Below, piece by piece: positions 49,480 to 58,795 of a stretch of DNA of 64,000 nucleotides. Origin of the DNA: Streptomyces halstedii. Lineage in GTDB: Bacteria > Actinomycetota > Actinomycetes > Streptomycetales > Streptomycetaceae. The notes under the pieces were generated by a model, which ran no database searches, was not told the origin of the DNA, and worked only from the letters and a program-made list of their open reading frames with translations. The DNA lies in the NCBI GenBank assembly GCA_000720535.1, contig JOAZ01000010.1:1-64000 (forward strand). The letters are read 5' to 3'. The first letter of the stretch is position 1. Each line of letters begins with the position of its first letter. The translations under genes were made by a program, and so were the position numbers.

Positions 49480-52152
49480 ATGAGCGAGCACCGTCGCAAA
49501 GCGCCGCAACCGCAAGGTGGCGGACGTGCCGCGGCCAGACGAGCCGCCCAGCAGCCCGCCGGACGCCGAGAGTCGTCACGCAGGGCGACTTCGGCGTCAC
49601 CTTCCGACGCCCATGATGACGAGCCGTCGTACGGCGGTCGCGCGGAGGCCCGCCGGGCCGCCCAGCGCGGCAGGCGCAGAGGCGGTGGAGACACCGCAGG
49701 GCCCGAAGGCCGCCGGTCGGGCAAGAAGAAGCTCATCGACTACCCGCGCGCCGGCAAGCACGGCGTACGTCGGTGGGTCCCCTCGTGGAAGCTGGTCTCC
49801 GGCCTGTGTCTGGGCTTCCTCGGCCTCATGATGGGTGCGGCCGGCCTCGCCTACGCCCTCGTGGTGCCCCCGCAGGTGAAGGACAACGCCACGGCCCAGA
49901 ACAACGTCTACTACTGGGCCGACGACACGCAGATGGTCGCGACCGGCGGTTCCGTCAACCGCCAGGAGATCAGCTACGCGCAGATCCCCGAGGCCATGCG
50001 GAACGCCGTCATCTCGGCGGAGAACAAGTCGTTCGACGACGACAAGGGCATCGACCCCATGGGTATCGCCCGCGCCTTCTGGAACATGGCCAAGGGAGGT
50101 GACACCCAGGGTGGTTCGACGATCACCCAGCAGTACGTGAAGAACTCGATGCTCTCCCAGGAGCAGACCATCAGCCGGAAGTTCAAGGAACTCTTCATCA
50201 CCCTCAAGGTCGGCAAGACCGTCCCCAAGGAGGAGGTGATGGCCGGCTACCTGAACGTCTCCTACTACGGCCGCGGCGCCTCGGGCCTCCAGGCCGCCGC
50301 CCGCACGTACTTCGGCAAGGACGCCGTCGACCTCGACCCGAGCGAGTGCGCCTTCCTCGCGACCCTGCTCAAGGGCCCGAGCTACTACGACCCGGCCGGT
50401 CACCCGGAGATCAACCCGGTCAGCATGTCGCAGAAGGCCAACACCGAGAGGGCCACGAAGCGCTGGAAGTGGATCCTCGACGAGGAGGTCAAGGACAACC
50501 GGCTGAGTGCCACCGAGCGCGAGAAGTACACGACGCTGCCGGAGACCAAGGAGCCGAAGAAGGACGCCGAGCTGAGCGGCCAGACCGGTTACCTCGTCGA
50601 CCTCGCCACCGACTACTTCCTCGCGCACAACAAGGAAGGCATCACCGAGCAGCAACTGTCCCAGGGCGGATACGAGATCCACACGACCTTCGAGAAGAAG
50701 AAGGTCAAGGAGCTCGAAACGGCCGTCAAGAGGGTCTACAAGGAAAAGATCGACGTGAAGAAGCGGCCCGACCTGGACTCGCACGTCCAGTTCGGCGGCG
50801 CCTCGGTGGACACCAAGACGGGTGCGATCCTCGCCACCTACGGCGGTCAGGACGCGACCAAGCACTACACCAACAACGCGGACACGACGGGCGCGCAGGT
50901 CGGTTCGACGTTCAAGCCGTTCGTCCTGGCCGCCGGCATGGAGTACGGGGTCCGCAACCCCGAAGGCGGCCGCGAGCAGGGGGCTTCCGAGCGCACGCCG
51001 GTCTCGCCGGAGAGCATCTACAACGGCAACAACAAGCTTGAGATCAAGGAATACGACGGCACGGTCTGGAAGAACGACGACGGCAACCCCTGGTTCCAGA
51101 CCAACGACGGCGACCACGACCACGGCGACATCACCCTGCGGGAGGCGATGGAGCAGTCCGCCAACTCCCCGTTCGTCCAGCTCGGTATGGACGTCGGCAC
51201 CGACAAGGTGAAGCAGGTCGCGATCGCGTCGGGGCTGCGGGACGACAACTACATGGCCGACGCGACCGTGCCCTCGTACTCGATCGGTACGTCCTCGCCC
51301 AGCGCCATCCGCATGGCCGGTGCCTACGCCACCTTCGCCACCAGCGGCAAGCAGAACGAGCCCTTCTCCGTCACCGAGGTCAAGCACAAGGGCGAGACCG
51401 TCTACCGGCACGAGAAGGCCACCAAGACCGCGATGGACAGTGCCATCGCCGACAACGTCACCGATGTGCTCAAGAGCGTCGTCGAGCACGGCACCGGCCA
51501 GCCCGCCAAGCTCGAAGGCAGGGACGCGGCCGGTAAGACGGGTACCACGGACGGCAACCTGTCCGCCTGGTTCGTCGGGTACACCCCGCAGCTGTCGACC
51601 GCCGTCAGCATGTTCCGCCTGGACGACGACGAGGCCACGAAGGACCGCAAGTTCGAGAAGATGTTCGGCACCGGCGGCGAAGCGAAGATCCACGGTAACT
51701 CCTTCCCCGCCCAGATCTGGCACGACTACATGACCGGCGCGCTCAAGGGCGAGAAGGCCGTGAGCTTCCCGAAGCCGGAGCCCTGGGGCAAGGAGGTCTG
51801 GGGTGGCGGCGCCGTCAGCCCGAGCCCCACTCCGAGCCCGGATCCGTCGGAGTCGGAGACCAGCGAGTCCCCCGAGCCGCCCCCGGCGTCACCGTCGTCC
51901 CCCGCTCCCCCCTCGCCCAGCAACTCCTGCGGGATGTGGGGCTGGGACTGCAACGAGGACGACGGCGGTACGAACAGCGGCAACGACAACGCCGGAACCA
52001 CGGACGGGAACGCCAACAGCGGATCCGACGCCGGTGCCTCGGACGGAGGTGCCGACGCCGGGACCAGCGAGGGTACGGCCGAGGGTGCCAACAGCGGCGC
52101 CAACAGCGGGAACACCGGCCGACCAGGAGGAGGCCTCTTCGGAGGCGGATAG
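49480..52152 (+). CDS. Bifunctional penicillin-binding protein (class A)
   Basis: Polymerises and cross-links peptidoglycan. The 890-aa protein has a basic disordered cytoplasmic N-terminus (about 105 residues), a membrane anchor (LVSGLCLGFLGLMMGAAGLAYALVV), a GT51 glycosyltransferase domain (AVISAENKSFDDDKGIDPMGIARAFWN, retaining the catalytic Glu; GGSTITQQYVKN) and a transpeptidase domain (SxxK as GSTFKPF, SxN as SANSP, KTG as GKTGTTDGNLSAWFVGYTP). A long C-terminal Ser/Pro then Gly/Asn/Asp-rich tail (about 120 residues) may span the wall; it includes one Cys pair (SCGMWGWDCNED). ATG start. Confidence 0.95.
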   Translation: MSEHRRKAPQPQGGGRAAARRAAQQPAGRRESSRRATSASPSDAHDDEPSYGGRAEARRAAQRGRRRGGGDTAGPEGRRSGKKKLIDYPRAGKHGVRRWVPSWKLVSGLCLGFLGLMMGAAGLAYALVVPPQVKDNATAQNNVYYWADDTQMVATGGSVNRQEISYAQIPEAMRNAVISAENKSFDDDKGIDPMGIARAFWNMAKGGDTQGGSTITQQYVKNSMLSQEQTISRKFKELFITLKVGKTVPKEEVMAGYLNVSYYGRGASGLQAAARTYFGKDAVDLDPSECAFLATLLKGPSYYDPAGHPEINPVSMSQKANTERATKRWKWILDEEVKDNRLSATEREKYTTLPETKEPKKDAELSGQTGYLVDLATDYFLAHNKEGITEQQLSQGGYEIHTTFEKKKVKELETAVKRVYKEKIDVKKRPDLDSHVQFGGASVDTKTGAILATYGGQDATKHYTNNADTTGAQVGSTFKPFVLAAGMEYGVRNPEGGREQGASERTPVSPESIYNGNNKLEIKEYDGTVWKNDDGNPWFQTNDGDHDHGDITLREAMEQSANSPFVQLGMDVGTDKVKQVAIASGLRDDNYMADATVPSYSIGTSSPSAIRMAGAYATFATSGKQNEPFSVTEVKHKGETVYRHEKATKTAMDSAIADNVTDVLKSVVEHGTGQPAKLEGRDAAGKTGTTDGNLSAWFVGYTPQLSTAVSMFRLDDDEATKDRKFEKMFGTGGEAKIHGNSFPAQIWHDYMTGALKGEKAVSFPKPEPWGKEVWGGGAVSPSPTPSPDPSESETSESPEPPPASPSSPAPPSPSNSCGMWGWDCNEDDGGTNSGNDNAGTTDGNANSGSDAGASDGGADAGTSEGTAEGANSGANSGNTGRPGGGLFGGG

Positions 52153-52198
52153 CGCCTCGCGCGGATCCCCGCCGGGAACCCGCGCGCACAGGTGACGA

Positions 52199-52233
52199 GA
52201 GCCCGCCCGCACCCGCCAGGTGCCGGCGGGCTC
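52199..52233 (+). terminator. Terminator after the PBP gene
   Basis: GAGCCCGCC (52199-52207) with GGCGGGCTC (52225-52233), then TTCC. It lies 46 bp past the stop and before the glycosyltransferase start. Confidence 0.75.
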
Positions 52234-52293
52234 TTCCGTGTCCCGGGCACGGTCCGCGCCCCGCGCACAGCGCCGTACGGCAGGATGTGCGGC

Positions 52294-53799
52294 ATGCCAA
52301 GCCCAGAAGAGACGAGTGCGCACCAGGACAGGCCGGTCGTACGGCCGACGCGGCAGGACGAGGTCGCCGCGGCCGGCAGCGAGCTGATCGGCGGCCCCGT
52401 GGGCCGCTGGGCGCGTATCGGCGCCGGCCCGCTCACACCGGTGCGCGTCATGGTGCTCGTCGCGATCGGGATGTTCGCCCTCGGCATGGTGCAGAAGGTC
52501 CCCTGCTACGACTGGGCGTGGTTCCGGGGCGCGAGCTCGCAGTACACGCACGCGTGCTACTCCGACATCCCGCACCTCTACGTGGGGCGGGGCTTCGCCG
52601 ACGGCCTGGTCCCGTACGCCGACCGGCTCAACGGCGACATGGCCTACCTCGAATACCCGGTGCTCACCGGGCTGTTCATGCAGGTCGCGGCCTGGCTGAC
52701 GCTGACGCCCGACTCCGACCCCATGCAGCAGCGCGAGCAGATGTACTGGATGGTCAACGCGGGCATGCTCATGATCTGCGCCGTGGTCATCGTCGTCTGT
52801 GTCGCCCGGACGCACCGGAACCGCCCGTGGGACGGGCTGCTGGTGGCCCTCGCGCCGGCGTTCGCCCTGACCGCGACGATCAACTGGGACCTGTTCGCCG
52901 TCGCGCTGACCGCGGCCGCGATGCTCATGTGGTCCCGGGGCCGGGCCCTGGCCTTCGGCATCCTCATCGGCCTGGCGACGGCGGCCAAGCTCTACCCCGT
53001 GCTGCTGCTGGGTCCCCTGCTGGTGCTGTGCCTGCGGGCCGGGAGGCTGCGCGACTTCTCCAGAGCGCTGTTCGGGGCCGTGGCGGCGTGGCTGGTGGTG
53101 AACGTGCCGGTCATGCTGGCGGCCCCCGAGGGGTGGAAGAAGTTCTACACCTTCAGCCAGGAACGGCAGATCGACTACGGCTCGTTCTGGCTGCTCATCA
53201 CCCAGCGCACCGGGAAGCCCATCGACGTCTCCACCGTCAACACGGCCTCGGTGCTCCTGATGATCGTGCTGTGCGCGGGGATCGCCGGGCTGGCCCTCAG
53301 CGCCCGCCGCCGACCGCGCTTCGCCCAGCTCGTCTTCCTCGTGGTGGCCGCGTTCGTCCTGACCAACAAGGTCTACTCACCGCAGTACGTGCTGTGGCTG
53401 ATCCCGCTCGCCGCGCTGGCCCGGCCCCGCTGGCGGGACTTCCTGATCTGGCAGGCCTGCGAGGTCGCGTACTTCCTGGGGATCTGGATGTACCTCGCGT
53501 ACACGACGAGCGGGGACAAGCACCAGGGCCTGCCGCAGGAGGGCTACCAGATCACGGTCGTCCTGCATCTGCTGGGGACGCTGTACCTGTGCGCCATGGT
53601 CGTCCGGGACATCCTGATGCCCGAGCGGGACCCGGTGCGGCGCGACGGCTCCGACGACCCGTCGGGCGGGGTGCTCGACGAGGCCCCGGACCGGGTCGCG
53701 CTCGCCGGGCCCCCGCAGCCCTCCGCCGGGGACCGGGCACCCGCGGCCGAGGGACAGCCGGTGGAGTGGGGCGCCGCGGGCGGGCCGCCCGCGCGCTGA
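52294..53799 (+). CDS. GT87-type polyprenol-phosphate mannosyltransferase-like membrane protein
   Basis: A 501-aa polytopic protein with about ten membrane helices. The start of the DUF2029/GT87 region shows VPCYDWAWFRGASSQYTHACYSDIPHLYVGRGFADGLVPYADRLNGDMAYLEYPVLTGLFMQVAAWLT; acidic residues in the first extracytoplasmic loop (the likely catalytic Asp/Glu) are present. Relatives add mannose from a polyprenol carrier in lipoglycan or glycoprotein pathways. Start ATG at 52294 is chosen over a longer frame through the terminator. A disordered tail of about 60 residues ends it. Confidence 0.82.
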   Translation: MPSPEETSAHQDRPVVRPTRQDEVAAAGSELIGGPVGRWARIGAGPLTPVRVMVLVAIGMFALGMVQKVPCYDWAWFRGASSQYTHACYSDIPHLYVGRGFADGLVPYADRLNGDMAYLEYPVLTGLFMQVAAWLTLTPDSDPMQQREQMYWMVNAGMLMICAVVIVVCVARTHRNRPWDGLLVALAPAFALTATINWDLFAVALTAAAMLMWSRGRALAFGILIGLATAAKLYPVLLLGPLLVLCLRAGRLRDFSRALFGAVAAWLVVNVPVMLAAPEGWKKFYTFSQERQIDYGSFWLLITQRTGKPIDVSTVNTASVLLMIVLCAGIAGLALSARRRPRFAQLVFLVVAAFVLTNKVYSPQYVLWLIPLAALARPRWRDFLIWQACEVAYFLGIWMYLAYTTSGDKHQGLPQEGYQITVVLHLLGTLYLCAMVVRDILMPERDPVRRDGSDDPSGGVLDEAPDRVALAGPPQPSAGDRAPAAEGQPVEWGAAGGPPAR

Positions 53800-53827
53800 G
53801 CGGGCGCGGGCCGCCGGCGCGGACGCC

Positions 53828-54859
53828 CTAGTGGTCCACCAGGCGGTCGAACTGGGTGGTGGTGTGGCGCAGATGGGCCACCAGTTCGTCGCCGACCCTC
53901 GGTTCCTGCGCGTCCGACGGGACGAACAGGATCGACACCTGCATGTGCGGCGGCTCGGCGAACCAGCGCTGCTTGCCGGCCCAGACGAACGGCGACAGGT
54001 TGCGGTTGACGGTGGCCAGACCGGCACGCGCGACGCCCTTGGCCCGCGGCATCACCCCGTGCAGCGCCTTCGGAGCCTCCAGGCCGACGCCGTGCGACGT
54101 GCCGCCCGCGACGACCACCAGCCAGCCGTCGGAGGCGGCCTTCTGCTGGCGGTAGCCGAACCGGTCGCCCTTGACCACAGGCGTGACGTCGAGCACCGCG
54201 CCGCGGTACTGCGTCGCCTCGTGGTCGCCGAGCCAGAGCCGCGTACCGATGCGGGCCCGGAAGCGGGTCTGCGGGAACTGCTGCTGCAACCGTGCCAGCT
54301 CCTCCGCCCGCAGGTGGCTGACGAACATGGTGTGCAGGGGCAGCCGGGCGGCGCGCAGGCGGTCCATCCAGGCGATGACCTCCTCGACGGCGTCCGAACC
54401 GTCGGTGCGGTCCAGCGGCAGGTGCAGGGCGAACCCTTCGAGGCGTACGTCCTCGATCGCCGCGTGCAGCAGACCGAGCTCCTCCTCCTTCACGCCGTGG
54501 CGCTTCATCGAGCTCATGCACTCGATGACGACCCGGGCACCCACCAGGGCGTGGACGCCGTCCACCGAGGAGACCGAGCGGATGACGCGGTCGGGCAGCG
54601 GTACCGGCTCCTCGCCCCGCCGGAAGGGCGTCAGCACCAGCAGGTCGCCGCTGAACCAGTCCTTGATCCGGGCGGCCTCGTAGGTGGTGCCGACGGCCAG
54701 GGTGTCGGAGCTGAAACGGATGGCCTCGTCGGCCAGCCGTTCGTGGCCGAAGCCGTATCCGTTGCCCTTGCAGACGGGCACGAGACCGGGGAACTGGTCG
54801 AGCACGGATTTCTGGTGCGCCCGCCAGCGCGCGGTGTCGACATAGAGGGAGAGCGCCAT
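53828..54859 (-). CDS. Alanine racemase-like PLP-domain protein
   Basis: A 343-aa protein with the alanine-racemase N-terminal barrel: the PLP-binding Lys31 lies in PVCKGNGYGFGHERLADEA, and MFVSHLRAEELARLQQQFPQTRFRARIGTRLWLGDHEATQYRG follows. Overall similarity is to non-canonical amino acid racemases rather than the main Alr. It follows femX leftwards (gap about 80 bp), so the pair probably makes one transcript; a role in supplying or tailoring amino acids for peptidoglycan cross-bridges is likely but not shown. ATG start. Confidence 0.8.
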   Translation of the reverse strand: MALSLYVDTARWRAHQKSVLDQFPGLVPVCKGNGYGFGHERLADEAIRFSSDTLAVGTTYEAARIKDWFSGDLLVLTPFRRGEEPVPLPDRVIRSVSSVDGVHALVGARVVIECMSSMKRHGVKEEELGLLHAAIEDVRLEGFALHLPLDRTDGSDAVEEVIAWMDRLRAARLPLHTMFVSHLRAEELARLQQQFPQTRFRARIGTRLWLGDHEATQYRGAVLDVTPVVKGDRFGYRQQKAASDGWLVVVAGGTSHGVGLEAPKALHGVMPRAKGVARAGLATVNRNLSPFVWAGKQRWFAEPPHMQVSILFVPSDAQEPRVGDELVAHLRHTTTQFDRLVDH

Positions 54860-54941
54860 GGCCGGCCCGGAACCTTTCTGGTGGCTGCGAGGGAGTGGGG
54901 GGGAAGGAGGAGCTGGGGGTGGAGCGGGATGGAGCGGGGGG

Positions 54942-56060
54942 TCAGCGGCGGGACATGTACATGTCGAGCGCCTTGTGCAGCAGCTTGTTGAGGGGGAAGT
55001 CCCACTCGCCGACGTACTCGACGGCTTCCCCGCCGGTGCCGACCTTGAACTGGATCAGGCCGAACAGATGGTCGGTCTCGTCCAGGGAGTCGCTGATGCC
55101 TCGCAGGTCGTAGACGGTCGCGCCCATCGCGTACGAGTCGCGCAGCATCCGCCACTGCATGGCGTTCGACGGCCTGACCTCACGGCCGATGTTGTCGGAG
55201 GCGCCGTACGAGTACCAGACGTGCCCGCCGACGACGAGCATCGTGGCGGCGGAGAGGTTCACGCCGTTGTGCCGGGCGAAGTAGAGCCGCATGCGGTTCG
55301 GGTCCTCGGTGTTGAGGACCGTCCACATGCGCTGGAAGTAGGAGAGCGGGCGGGGGCGGAAGTGGTCGCGCACCGCGGTGATCTCGTACAGCCGCTGCCA
55401 CTCGGCCAGGTCCTCGTACCCGCCCTGGACGACCTCGACGCCGGCCTTGTCGGCCTTCTTGATGTTGCGTCGCCAGAGCTGGTTGAAGCCCTTGAGCACG
55501 TCTTCGAGGGAGCGGTTGGCCAGCGGCACCTGGAAGACGTAGCGGGGCTGTACGTCACCGAATCCGGCGCCGCCGTCCTCGCCCTGCTGCCAGCCCATCT
55601 TCCGCAGCCGGTCCGAGACCTCGAAGGCCCGCGGTTCGATGTGGGTGGCCTCGACGTCGCGCAGCCGCTTGACCTCGGGGTCCTGGATGCCGGCCTTGAT
55701 GGCCGCCGAGTCCCAGCGGCGGATGACCACGGGCGGGCCCATCTTCACCGAGAAGGCGCCCTGCTGCTTGAGGTGCGCGAGCATCGGCTGGAGCCAGTCG
55801 TCCAGGTTCGGGGCGTACCAGTTGATGACCGGGCCCTCGGGGAGATAGGCGAGGTAGCGCTTGATCTTGGGCAGCTGGCGGTACAGCACCAGGCCCGCGC
55901 CGACCATCTGGCCGGCCTTGTCGAACCAGCCGAGGTTCTCCGAGCGCCATTCGGTCTTCACGTCCGCCCACGCCGGGACCTGGCAGTGACTGGCCGAGGG
56001 AAGACTCTGGATGTACGCCAGATGCTCTTCTCGGCTGATGGTCCTCAGGGTCAGGCTCAT
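54942..56060 (-). CDS. femX: FemX/FemABX peptidyltransferase
   Basis: Transfers an aminoacyl residue (glycine in Streptomyces) from tRNA to the lipid II stem peptide as the first residue of the cross-bridge. The 372-aa protein starts MSLTLRTISREEHLAYIQSLPSASHCQVPAWADVKTEWRSENLGWFD. Two GNAT-like subdomains with FNQLWRRNIKKADKAGVEVVQGG and the second part with TMLVVGGHVWYSYGASDNIGREVRPSNAMQWRMLRDSYAMGATVYDLRGISDSLDETDHLFGLIQFKVGTGGEAVEYVGEWDFPLN fit the family. ATG at 56060 after GAGGAGCG. In S. coelicolor FemX is essential for growth. Confidence 0.93.
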   Translation of the reverse strand: MSLTLRTISREEHLAYIQSLPSASHCQVPAWADVKTEWRSENLGWFDKAGQMVGAGLVLYRQLPKIKRYLAYLPEGPVINWYAPNLDDWLQPMLAHLKQQGAFSVKMGPPVVIRRWDSAAIKAGIQDPEVKRLRDVEATHIEPRAFEVSDRLRKMGWQQGEDGGAGFGDVQPRYVFQVPLANRSLEDVLKGFNQLWRRNIKKADKAGVEVVQGGYEDLAEWQRLYEITAVRDHFRPRPLSYFQRMWTVLNTEDPNRMRLYFARHNGVNLSAATMLVVGGHVWYSYGASDNIGREVRPSNAMQWRMLRDSYAMGATVYDLRGISDSLDETDHLFGLIQFKVGTGGEAVEYVGEWDFPLNKLLHKALDMYMSRR

Positions 56061-56244
56061 GCGGGGCGCTCCTCGGCAGGTGTGTCCCCATCGGTCAGGG
56101 GCTCCGGCTCTCGCGCCGAAGCCTACTGTGGCCGAGGGACGCCCGGCCCGGCCCCGTCGGGACCGAGCCGGGCTTCCGTGGTGGCGCACCGCCCGCCGGA
56201 GTGCCGCGCGAAGTGGCCGACCGGGCCGGCCACGGCTCTGCCGG

Positions 56245-56601
56245 TCAGGTGATCACGCCGCCGAAGAGACCGCCGTGCGCCATACCGAGGAGGAAGCCGA
56301 CCCCGGAGGAGCCGATCGACATGATGAAGGCGAACCGCTGCCAGGTGGTCTTGGAGATGTACTGCCCGTAGGCCCCGACCAGGAGGCCGACCAGGCCCGC
56401 CCAGGAGCTGAGCAGGTGCAGGTGGTGGAACATCCCCGCCACGAAGGCCAGGACACCGAGTGCCCCGGCCACCACCATCAGCACTTCCTGGAGCGGGTGG
56501 GGCCTGCCGTCCGTCGCGAAGAGCGAACCGGTGGGGGGCCGGGGGTTCGCCACCCGGCTGGGAGCGGGACGGCTGCCGGCGGATCGGATCGTCTGTGCCA
56601 T
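56245..56601 (-). CDS. Small membrane protein of unknown function
   Basis: A 118-aa protein with a disordered, basic N-terminal 35 residues and three to four hydrophobic segments (EVLMVVAGALGVLAFVAGMFHHLHLLSSWAGLVGLLVGAYGQYISKTTWQRFAFIMSIGSSGVGFLLGMAHGGLFGGVIT). The ATG has an excellent AGGAGGTGCTCC upstream. It is divergent from rpsF. No motif suggests a function. Confidence 0.8.
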   Translation of the reverse strand: MAQTIRSAGSRPAPSRVANPRPPTGSLFATDGRPHPLQEVLMVVAGALGVLAFVAGMFHHLHLLSSWAGLVGLLVGAYGQYISKTTWQRFAFIMSIGSSGVGFLLGMAHGGLFGGVIT

Positions 56602-56885
56602 GGAGCACCTCCTGGCCGAAAGGGCGGGCAATGTAGCGCCTGTCACACCGCGTCTGTCTCGATTGTGCGCCCTGAACACCGGATTTCAACCGGAAGCCGG
56701 TCTGCGGGTAGTCTGTACGGTCTGCACCGGTGTCTGCCCGAAGCCGGCCCGGCAACCCCCTCGATCCATGAGAGGGGCGTTGTCAGTGGTGGCTGTTCTA
56801 CTCGGGAAACACTGTTGCTCACGCATCACGACCCTCCTGCCACGGAACGACCGTGGCCGCTGAGTCCAAAGGAGGTGGGTTCCAC

Positions 56886-57176
56886 ATGCGTCACTACGAG
56901 GTGATGGTCATCCTCGACCCCGATCTCGAGGAGCGAGCTGTCTCCCCGCTGATCGAGAACTTCCTCTCCGTCGTCCGTGAGGGCGACGGAAAGGTCGAGA
57001 AGGTCGACACCTGGGGCCGTCGTCGTCTCTCTTACGAGATCAAGAAGAAGCCCGAGGGCATCTACTCGGTCATCGACCTCCAGGCCGAGCCTGCGGTCGT
57101 CAAGGAGCTCGACCGACAGATGAACCTGAACGAGTCGGTCCTCCGGACCAAGGTCCTCCGCCCCGAGATCCACTGA
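56886..57176 (+). CDS. rpsF: Ribosomal protein S6
   Basis: A 96-aa small-subunit protein: [66 protein letters not shown]. It binds S18 in the 30S platform. ATG follows AAAGGAGGTG. The 284-bp region to the divergent small membrane gene holds the operon promoter and a leader; I cannot identify an S6:S18-binding RNA motif by eye. It is the first gene of rpsF-ssb-rpsR-rplI. Confidence 0.97.
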   Translation: MRHYEVMVILDPDLEERAVSPLIENFLSVVREGDGKVEKVDTWGRRRLSYEIKKKPEGIYSVIDLQAEPAVVKELDRQMNLNESVLRTKVLRPEIH

Positions 57177-57247
57177 GCGTCTAGCTCAGCGTTCATCGGG
57201 TTCGAGTAGCAAGCAGCCAGAAGCAATCCCCGCCGAGAGGTTCATCC

Positions 57248-57868
57248 ATGGCAGGCGAGACCGTCATCACGGTCGTCGGCAATCTCGTCGACGACCCCGA
57301 GCTGCGCTTCACCCCGTCCGGTGCGGCGGTCGCGAAGTTCCGTGTCGCGTCCACTCCCCGCATCTTCGACCGGCAGACCAATGAGTGGAAGGACGGCGAA
57401 GGCCTGTTCCTCACCTGCTCGGTCTGGCGTCAGGCGGCGGAGAACGTCGCCGAGTCGCTCACGCGCGGCATGCGTGTCGTTGTGCAGGGCCGGCTGAAGC
57501 AGCGGTCCTACGAGGACCGCGAGGGCGTCAAGCGCACGGTCTACGAGCTGGATGTCGAGGAAGTCGGCCCCAGCCTCAAGAACGCCACGGCCAAGGTCAC
57601 CAAGACCACCGGTCGCGGTGGGCAGGGCGGCCAGGGTGGATACGGCGGCGGCCAGCAGGGCGGCGGCAACTGGGGCGGCGGTCCCAGTGGCGGCGGTCCC
57701 GGTGGCGGCGGCCAGCAGGGCGGCGGCGCTCCGGCGGACGACCCCTGGGCCACCAGCGGCCCGTCCGGCGGCCAGCAGGGCGGCGGCGGTCAGCAGGGTG
57801 GCGGCGGGAGCTGGGGCGGAAGCTCCGGCGGTTCCGGCGGCGGCTACTCGGACGAGCCCCCCTTCTAG
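57248..57868 (+). CDS. ssb: Single-stranded DNA-binding protein
   Basis: A 206-aa protein. The OB fold (about 1-115) begins [75 protein letters not shown] long flexible tail made of Gly/Gln repeats ([20 protein letters not shown]), and the acidic C-terminal peptide GGYSDEPPF, which contacts partner proteins, complete it. ATG start after GAGAGG. Confidence 0.97.
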   Translation: MAGETVITVVGNLVDDPELRFTPSGAAVAKFRVASTPRIFDRQTNEWKDGEGLFLTCSVWRQAAENVAESLTRGMRVVVQGRLKQRSYEDREGVKRTVYELDVEEVGPSLKNATAKVTKTTGRGGQGGQGGYGGGQQGGGNWGGGPSGGGPGGGGQQGGGAPADDPWATSGPSGGQQGGGGQQGGGGSWGGSSGGSGGGYSDEPPF

Positions 57869-57911
57869 GGCTGCTCGTACCCCCACTTCTTGATCACACA
57901 GGAGAAACACC

Positions 57912-58148
57912 ATGGCGAAGCCGCCTGTGCGCAAGCCTAAGAAGAAGGTCTGCGCTTTCTGCAAGGACAAGACCCAGTACGTGGACTACAAGGACACGAA
58001 CATGCTGCGGAAGTTCATTTCCGACCGCGGCAAGATCCGTGCCCGCCGCGTCACCGGCAACTGCACGCAGCACCAGCGTGACGTCGCCACGGCAGTCAAG
58101 AACAGCCGTGAGATGGCGCTGCTGCCCTACACGTCCACCGCGCGATAA
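57912..58148 (+). CDS. rpsR: Ribosomal protein S18
   Basis: A 78-aa protein: [78 protein letters not shown]. The CXXC plus later Cys pattern (C14, C17, C-N at GNC) shows it is the zinc-type (C+) S18. AGGAGAAA precedes the ATG. Confidence 0.97.
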   Translation: MAKPPVRKPKKKVCAFCKDKTQYVDYKDTNMLRKFISDRGKIRARRVTGNCTQHQRDVATAVKNSREMALLPYTSTAR

Positions 58149-58166
58149 GGGAAGGGTGACCGAATC

Positions 58167-58613
58167 ATGAAGATCATCCTCACCCACGAGGTCACTGGCC
58201 TCGGTGCCGCCGGCGACGTCGTGGACGTCAAGGACGGGTACGCCCGCAACTACCTGGTTCCGCGTGGCTTCGCCATCCGCTGGACCAAGGGTGGCGAGAA
58301 GGACGTGGCGCAGATCCGCCGCGCCCGCAAGATCCACGAGATCGCGACGATCGAGCAGGCCAACGAGATCAAGGCCAAGCTCGAAGCCGTGAAGGTCCGT
58401 CTGGCTGTTCGCTCCGGCGACGCCGGCCGCCTCTTCGGCTCCGTCACCCCGGCCGACATCGCCTCGGCGATCAAGTCCGCGGGTGGCCCGGACGTCGACA
58501 AGCGTCGCGTCGAGCTCGGTTCGCCGATCAAGACGCTGGGCGGATACCAGGTGTCCGTCCGTCTGCACCCCGAGGTCGCCGCGAAGCTCGGTATCGAGGT
58601 CGTTGCCGCCTAA
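58167..58613 (+). CDS. rplI: Ribosomal protein L9
   Basis: A 148-aa large-subunit protein: [46 protein letters not shown], then the long helix and C-terminal domain. The family is complete. It ends the operon, and a terminator with 13-bp arms follows. Confidence 0.97.
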   Translation: MKIILTHEVTGLGAAGDVVDVKDGYARNYLVPRGFAIRWTKGGEKDVAQIRRARKIHEIATIEQANEIKAKLEAVKVRLAVRSGDAGRLFGSVTPADIASAIKSAGGPDVDKRRVELGSPIKTLGGYQVSVRLHPEVAAKLGIEVVAA

Positions 58614-58638
58614 GGGCGCAGCTCGGCAGAGCTGAATG

Positions 58639-58666
58639 AAGGGCCGCACCCCAGGGTGCGGCCCTT
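58639..58666 (+). terminator. Terminator after rplI
   Basis: Perfect 13-bp arms (58639-58651, 58654-58666) with a 2-base loop and T-rich end. Confidence 0.9.
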
Positions 58667-58702
58667 TGTCGTTCGGTAGGCGGTGTGGGACGGTCCTCGC
58701 GT

Positions 58703-58716
58703 GTTTCACGTGAAAC
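58703..58716. promoter_or_regulatory. parS site 7
   Basis: Exact GTTTCACGTGAAAC in the gap between rplI and the convergent MATE gene, 37 bp past the terminator. Confidence 0.95.
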
Positions 58717-58795
58717 GTGTGCTCTGGGGCGAGGTGGCCTGGTGGGTGTGGGTGAGCTGCTGGCCGCTCAGGGTGGCCGGGTGGCGCCTGGTGGT

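Noticed and set aside
49997-50050. PBP glycosyltransferase motif AENKSF in place of EDxxF as a loss of function
   Set aside because: The catalytic Glu is kept, and this variant is usual in Streptomyces homologues as far as I know.
57600-57866. Gly/Gln repeat DNA in ssb as a possible repeat element
   Set aside because: It is the normal flexible tail of actinobacterial SSB.
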